18,686 nucleotides of DNA from an uncultured Marinilabiliales bacterium (lineage in GTDB: Bacteria > Bacteroidota > Bacteroidia > Bacteroidales > BM520), in NCBI GenBank assembly GCA_937877575.1, contig CALFIZ010000045.1, positions 1-18,686 on the forward strand, read 5' to 3'. The notes under the pieces are model-generated. The model searched no databases. It saw nothing but the letters and a program-made list of their open reading frames with translations, and was not told the origin of the DNA. Position numbers and translations under genes: made by a program. This document shows, piece after piece, positions 16,473 through 18,686 of this stretch (its first letter is position 1; the number at the start of each line of letters is the position of its first letter).

Positions 16473-16498
16473 TCACCTAACTAGCTTTAGTTAGGTGA
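16473..16498. terminator. 11-bp perfect hairpin, possible terminator of the antisense RNA
   Basis: TCACCTAACTA (16473-16483) and TAGTTAGGTGA (16488-16498) form a perfect stem with a GCTT loop. On the minus strand it is followed by TGGTATTTTATA, a modest U-rich tail, so it could end the transcript from the promoter at 16581-16609. The right arm and following bases (16488-16502) are also a 13/15 direct repeat of 16327-16341 at the start of the plus-strand RNA. Confidence 0.55.
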
Positions 16499-16510
16499 AA
16501 CCCATATTTT

Positions 16511-16551
16511 GAGGTATCATCCAACATTGCTAATTGGATATTCCTCTTTTT
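16511..16551 (+). terminator. Rho-independent terminator before lepA
   Basis: GAGG (16511-16514) with CCTC (16543-16546), and ATCCAA (16519-16524) with TTGGAT (16534-16539), form a hairpin with an internal loop, directly followed by TTTTT (16547-16551). The same bases are complementary to the 5' end of the RNA. The terminator fold and the long-range fold are therefore mutually exclusive, which would allow refolding after release. Confidence 0.65.
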
Positions 16552-16580
16552 ATTATATGAAATTTCCTTCATCTATATAC

Positions 16581-16609
16581 ATTATATAGTAAATTTTAAG
16601 AAAATACAA
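16581..16609 (-). promoter_or_regulatory. Sigma-A promoter for an antisense transcript
   Basis: On the minus strand, TTGTAT (16609-16604) and exact TATAAT (16586-16581) are 17 bases apart. The predicted start is about 16574, pointing back into the 3' end of the plus-strand RNA and away from lepA. Confidence 0.55.
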
Positions 16610-16649
16610 GGAATATTGATTGCTACTCGCAATTTTTACAATTTTTTGA

Positions 16650-16655
16650 TATAAT
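16650..16655 (+). promoter_or_regulatory. -10 element of lepA
   Basis: TATAAT is exact consensus; the region 17 bases upstream (TCGCAA) is a weak -35. Transcription would begin near 16662, giving a leader of about 15 bases that contains TGAGGA, a ribosome site spaced 8 bases from ATG 16676. Confidence 0.55.
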
Positions 16656-16675
16656 CACTAATGAGGACTGATATT

Positions 16676-18466
16676 ATGGATATAAATAAGATAAGAAACT
16701 TTTGTATAATTGCCCATATTGATCATGGTAAGAGTACGTTAGCTGATAGAATACTTGAATATACGGGAGCAATAGATAAAAGAGAAATGAAAGAACAGAT
16801 ACTTGATAATATGGATTTGGAAAGAGAAAGAGGTATAACAATTAAATTAAATGCCGTTAGATTAAATTATAAAGATTATATCCTTAATTTAATTGATACG
16901 CCAGGACATGTCGATTTTACTTATGAAGTAAGTAGAAGTATGGCGGCATGTGAAGGTGCTATTTTAATTGTTGATGCTGCTCAAGGCATTGAAGCCCAGA
17001 CTTTATCCAATATCTATCTAGCTTTGGAAAATAATCTAGAAATAATACCAGTAATTAATAAAATAGATTTACCTAGTGCAGATATTCCTAAAAGAGTGGA
17101 AGAACTTAATAAAATGTTTGGTTTTAAAAGAGAAGAGATACTTCTTACTTCAGCTAAAACAGGTGAAGGTATTAAAGAATTAGTAGATGCCATTATTGAA
17201 AGAATACCTAGTCCTAGGGTAACATATGATGATGATAAACTTAGATGTTTAATTTTTGATAGTTATTTTGATTCATACTTAGGTGTCGTTTCTTTGATTA
17301 GGGTAGTTAGTGGAAGTGTATCTTTGGGAGATAATATAAAAATGTTTACTACCGGTGCTAATTATGAAGTAACAGAAATAGGCTATCATACTCCTAAAAA
17401 AGAAAAAGTAGAAAGATTATCATCTGGAGAAGTAGGATACTTATGTGCCAGTATTAAATCAATTGATAGTGTTCGTGTAGGAGATACAATTACTATGAAT
17501 GATAATCCTTGTTTAGAAGGATTACCGGGCTATAAAGTATTAAAACCTATGGTATTTTGTGGATTATATCCAATCGATAGTAAGAAATATCCTAATTTAA
17601 GGGAAGCTTTAGAAAAATTAAAACTTAATGATGCATCACTTTCTTTTGAACCTGAAACATCTCATGCTTTAGGTTTTGGCTTTCGTTGTGGTTTTTTAGG
17701 ACTTCTTCACATGGATATAATAATTGAACGCTTAACAAGAGAATTTAATATCGATGTTATTGCAACATCACCATCAGTTGTCTATCATGTTAATTTAACT
17801 GATGGAACAAGTATTGAAGTTGATTCGCCAAATAAATTACCCGATAGAGTTAAAATTAAATCTATCGAAGAACCATACATTAAAACTAATATTTTTGTTC
17901 CGTCTGAATATATTGGTGCTATTATGGAATTATGTCAGGATAAAAGAGGAAATTATATAAGCATGGATTATATTGATGAAACAAGAGTAAATATTCATTA
18001 TGAAATACCATTATCTGAAATAGTATATGATTTTTTTGATAAATTAAAAAGTTATACTAAAGGATATGCTTCATTTGATTATGAATTAATAGGATATAAA
18101 GCAAGTACTTTAGTTAAGATGGATATATTATTAAATGGAGAAATAGTTGATGCTTTAAGCTTAATTGTACATAAAGATTTTGCTTATAGTAGAGGAAAAG
18201 CAATAGTAGAAAATTTAAGAAAATTAATACCTAGACAACAATTTGAAGTACCAATACAAGCAGTAATTGGTACTAAAGCAATAGCACGTGCCGATATAAA
18301 AGCAGTTAGAAAAAATGTACTTGCTAAATGTTATGGTGGAGATGTATCTAGAAAAAGAAAACTTTTAGAAAAACAAAAAGAAGGAAAGAAAAGAATGAAA
18401 ATGGTTGGTAGTGTAGAAGTACCACAGGAAGCATTTTTAGCAGTACTAAGTATGGAGGAAAAATAA
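16676..18466 (+). CDS. lepA: Elongation factor 4 (LepA), ribosome back-translocating GTPase
   Basis: A 596-residue translational GTPase. It begins MDINKIRNFCIIAHIDHGKS, with the G1 P-loop AHIDHGKS (13-20). RERGITIK is G2, DTPGHVDF is G3, NKIDLPSA is G4 and TSAKTGEGI is G5. EF-G-like domains II, III and V follow, with FGFRCGFLGLLHMDI and GYASFDYELIGYKAS. The LepA-specific C-terminal domain is complete (AKCYGGDVSRKRKLLEKQKE, GSVEVPQEAFLAVL). Similarity to Bacillus LepA is obvious along the whole length. I choose ATG 16676 over 16661 because it has a spaced ribosome site, and the predicted transcript start falls at about 16662. Codon use is very AT-rich, unlike genes left of 14,220. The next gene starts 1 base after the stop. 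Confidence 0.97.
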   Translation: MDINKIRNFCIIAHIDHGKSTLADRILEYTGAIDKREMKEQILDNMDLERERGITIKLNAVRLNYKDYILNLIDTPGHVDFTYEVSRSMAACEGAILIVDAAQGIEAQTLSNIYLALENNLEIIPVINKIDLPSADIPKRVEELNKMFGFKREEILLTSAKTGEGIKELVDAIIERIPSPRVTYDDDKLRCLIFDSYFDSYLGVVSLIRVVSGSVSLGDNIKMFTTGANYEVTEIGYHTPKKEKVERLSSGEVGYLCASIKSIDSVRVGDTITMNDNPCLEGLPGYKVLKPMVFCGLYPIDSKKYPNLREALEKLKLNDASLSFEPETSHALGFGFRCGFLGLLHMDIIIERLTREFNIDVIATSPSVVYHVNLTDGTSIEVDSPNKLPDRVKIKSIEEPYIKTNIFVPSEYIGAIMELCQDKRGNYISMDYIDETRVNIHYEIPLSEIVYDFFDKLKSYTKGYASFDYELIGYKASTLVKMDILLNGEIVDALSLIVHKDFAYSRGKAIVENLRKLIPRQQFEVPIQAVIGTKAIARADIKAVRKNVLAKCYGGDVSRKRKLLEKQKEGKKRMKMVGSVEVPQEAFLAVLSMEEK

Positions 18467-18467
18467 T

Positions 18468-18686
18468 ATGCCAAGAAAGACATATTCAACACAAAGTGTA
18501 GAAAACTATTCAGAAATAGTTACTATATATGCTGATTATATTATATCTGAAATTAATAAAGGGAATTCTCCATCAATACGTGCAGTAGCAGAACATTTTA
18601 AAACATCAAGTAGAAAAGAATTAGTACGAAGTCATGTAACTATATATAAATTATTAACAGAAGTGTTACCTATAATTGACTATCAA
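18468..18686 (+). CDS. Helix-turn-helix-like protein, partial (SpoIIID-like pattern)
   Basis: The first 73 residues of a gene running off the right edge: MPRKTYSTQSVENYSEIV, then a helical region. The pattern ADYII..., SIRAVAEHF, HVTIYKLLTEVLPIID resembles the SpoIIID-type helix-turn-helix (YI...VR.IA..F..S..TV...L...LP.I), with an insert before the recognition helix. This is a weak, pattern-level resemblance. GGAGG (18454-18458), inside the end of lepA, is a strong ribosome site, and only one base separates the lepA stop from this ATG, so the two genes are co-transcribed. Confidence 0.6.
   Translation, partial: MPRKTYSTQSVENYSEIVTIYADYIISEINKGNSPSIRAVAEHFKTSSRKELVRSHVTIYKLLTEVLPIIDYQ

Larger units (their letters stand above)
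16314..16551 (+). ncRNA. Predicted ~240-nt structured RNA with paired 5' and 3' ends
   Basis: Bounded by the promoter at 16278-16307 and a terminator ending in a T run at 16547-16551. Near its 5' end, GGAATATC (16316-16323) is complementary to GATATTCC (16537-16544), and GTTGGGTGATACC (16329-16341) is complementary to GGTATCATCCAAC (16513-16525) with one G-U pair. The ends would therefore close into a helix of ~21 pairs with an internal loop. Inside, TACCAC (16344-16349) pairs with GTGGTA (16362-16367) and covers the ribosome site of a membrane peptide. Long-range end pairing plus a hidden ribosome site is typical of type I toxin mRNAs such as hok or AapA1. A structural RNA with no coding role is the main alternative. 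Confidence 0.55.
16459..16574 (-). ncRNA. Predicted antisense RNA
   Basis: A minus-strand transcript from about 16574 through the 11-bp hairpin would be roughly 100-115 nucleotides. It would fully overlap the 3' end of the plus-strand RNA. Through the direct repeat it would also match the plus RNA start in trans: 14 of 15 bases of 16327-16341 can pair with the antisense copy of 16488-16502, counting one G-U pair. This is the convergent arrangement, with repeats at both ends, known from the Fst/par type I antitoxin. It is inferred from sequence only. Confidence 0.42.

Noticed and set aside
16315..16546. A miniature inverted-repeat transposon with ~30-base imperfect ends
   Set aside because: The inverted repeats do exist, but they begin at the predicted transcript start and end at a terminator T run, and no convincing target duplication flanks them. 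RNA end pairing explains this more simply, although it is not fully excluded.
14220..18686. Horizontal transfer of an IS30 element into a Bacteroidota chromosome
   Set aside because: The sequence beyond the element still has Firmicutes composition, promoters and a Firmicutes-type lepA, so the whole right part is foreign and not only the IS.

Overview
This window looks like two unrelated bacterial genomes joined near position 14,220. Positions 1 to about 14,219 have moderate GC. Their gene starts have no clear Shine-Dalgarno sequences. The gene content (secreted tricorn-type protease, EEP lipoprotein, lpxD-lpxC, adenosylcobalamin-dependent ribonucleotide reductase) fits Bacteroidota, probably Bacteroidales. 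From about 14,300 to the end the DNA is very AT-rich, genes have strong GGAGG-type ribosome sites and near-consensus sigma-A promoters, and LepA is of Firmicutes type. That fits a low-GC Bacilli/Erysipelotrichia/Mollicutes-like gut bacterium. TGG is used for Trp and no in-frame TGA is needed, so the standard code seems to apply. A housekeeping gene (lepA) lies on the foreign side and a lipoprotein gene loses its start codon exactly at the join, so a chimeric metagenomic or amplified contig is more likely than gene transfer.

Left part, minus strand (7076 down to 1): nrdJ, lpxD, lpxC, a CYTH protein, an unrecognised two-helix membrane protein and the start of pgi form a tight run with overlaps of 4 to 44 bases and short gaps. 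lpxD and lpxC make lipid A. LpxC here is a stand-alone enzyme, whereas many Bacteroidota carry an LpxC-FabZ fusion. Plus strand (7280 to 13371): udk, a DegT-family sugar aminotransferase, galE and a large tricorn-like protease are closely packed. The first three link pyrimidine-nucleotide salvage to UDP-sugar modification. A convergent EEP-family lipoprotein gene (13380-14219) ends the Bacteroidota part.

Right part: a possible truncated gene end and a terminator (14222-14359) are followed by an IS30-family transposase gene. It has a 14-base exact inverted repeat around it and an overlapping 81-residue ORF. Then come about 700 bases without an obvious gene, then lepA, then the start of a small helix-turn-helix-like protein.

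The most interesting part is the gap before lepA (16278-16609). A near-perfect sigma-A promoter drives a predicted RNA of about 240 nucleotides. Its first bases (16316-16341) are complementary to its last bases (16513-16544). Inside it is a Shine-Dalgarno sequence sequestered in a hairpin, followed by a short peptide that is almost entirely one membrane helix. A second promoter points back from the other side, and an 11-bp hairpin lies between them. This is the layout of a type I toxin-antitoxin locus. I do not recognise it as a known family and the peptide has no ATG, so it remains a sequence-based hypothesis.
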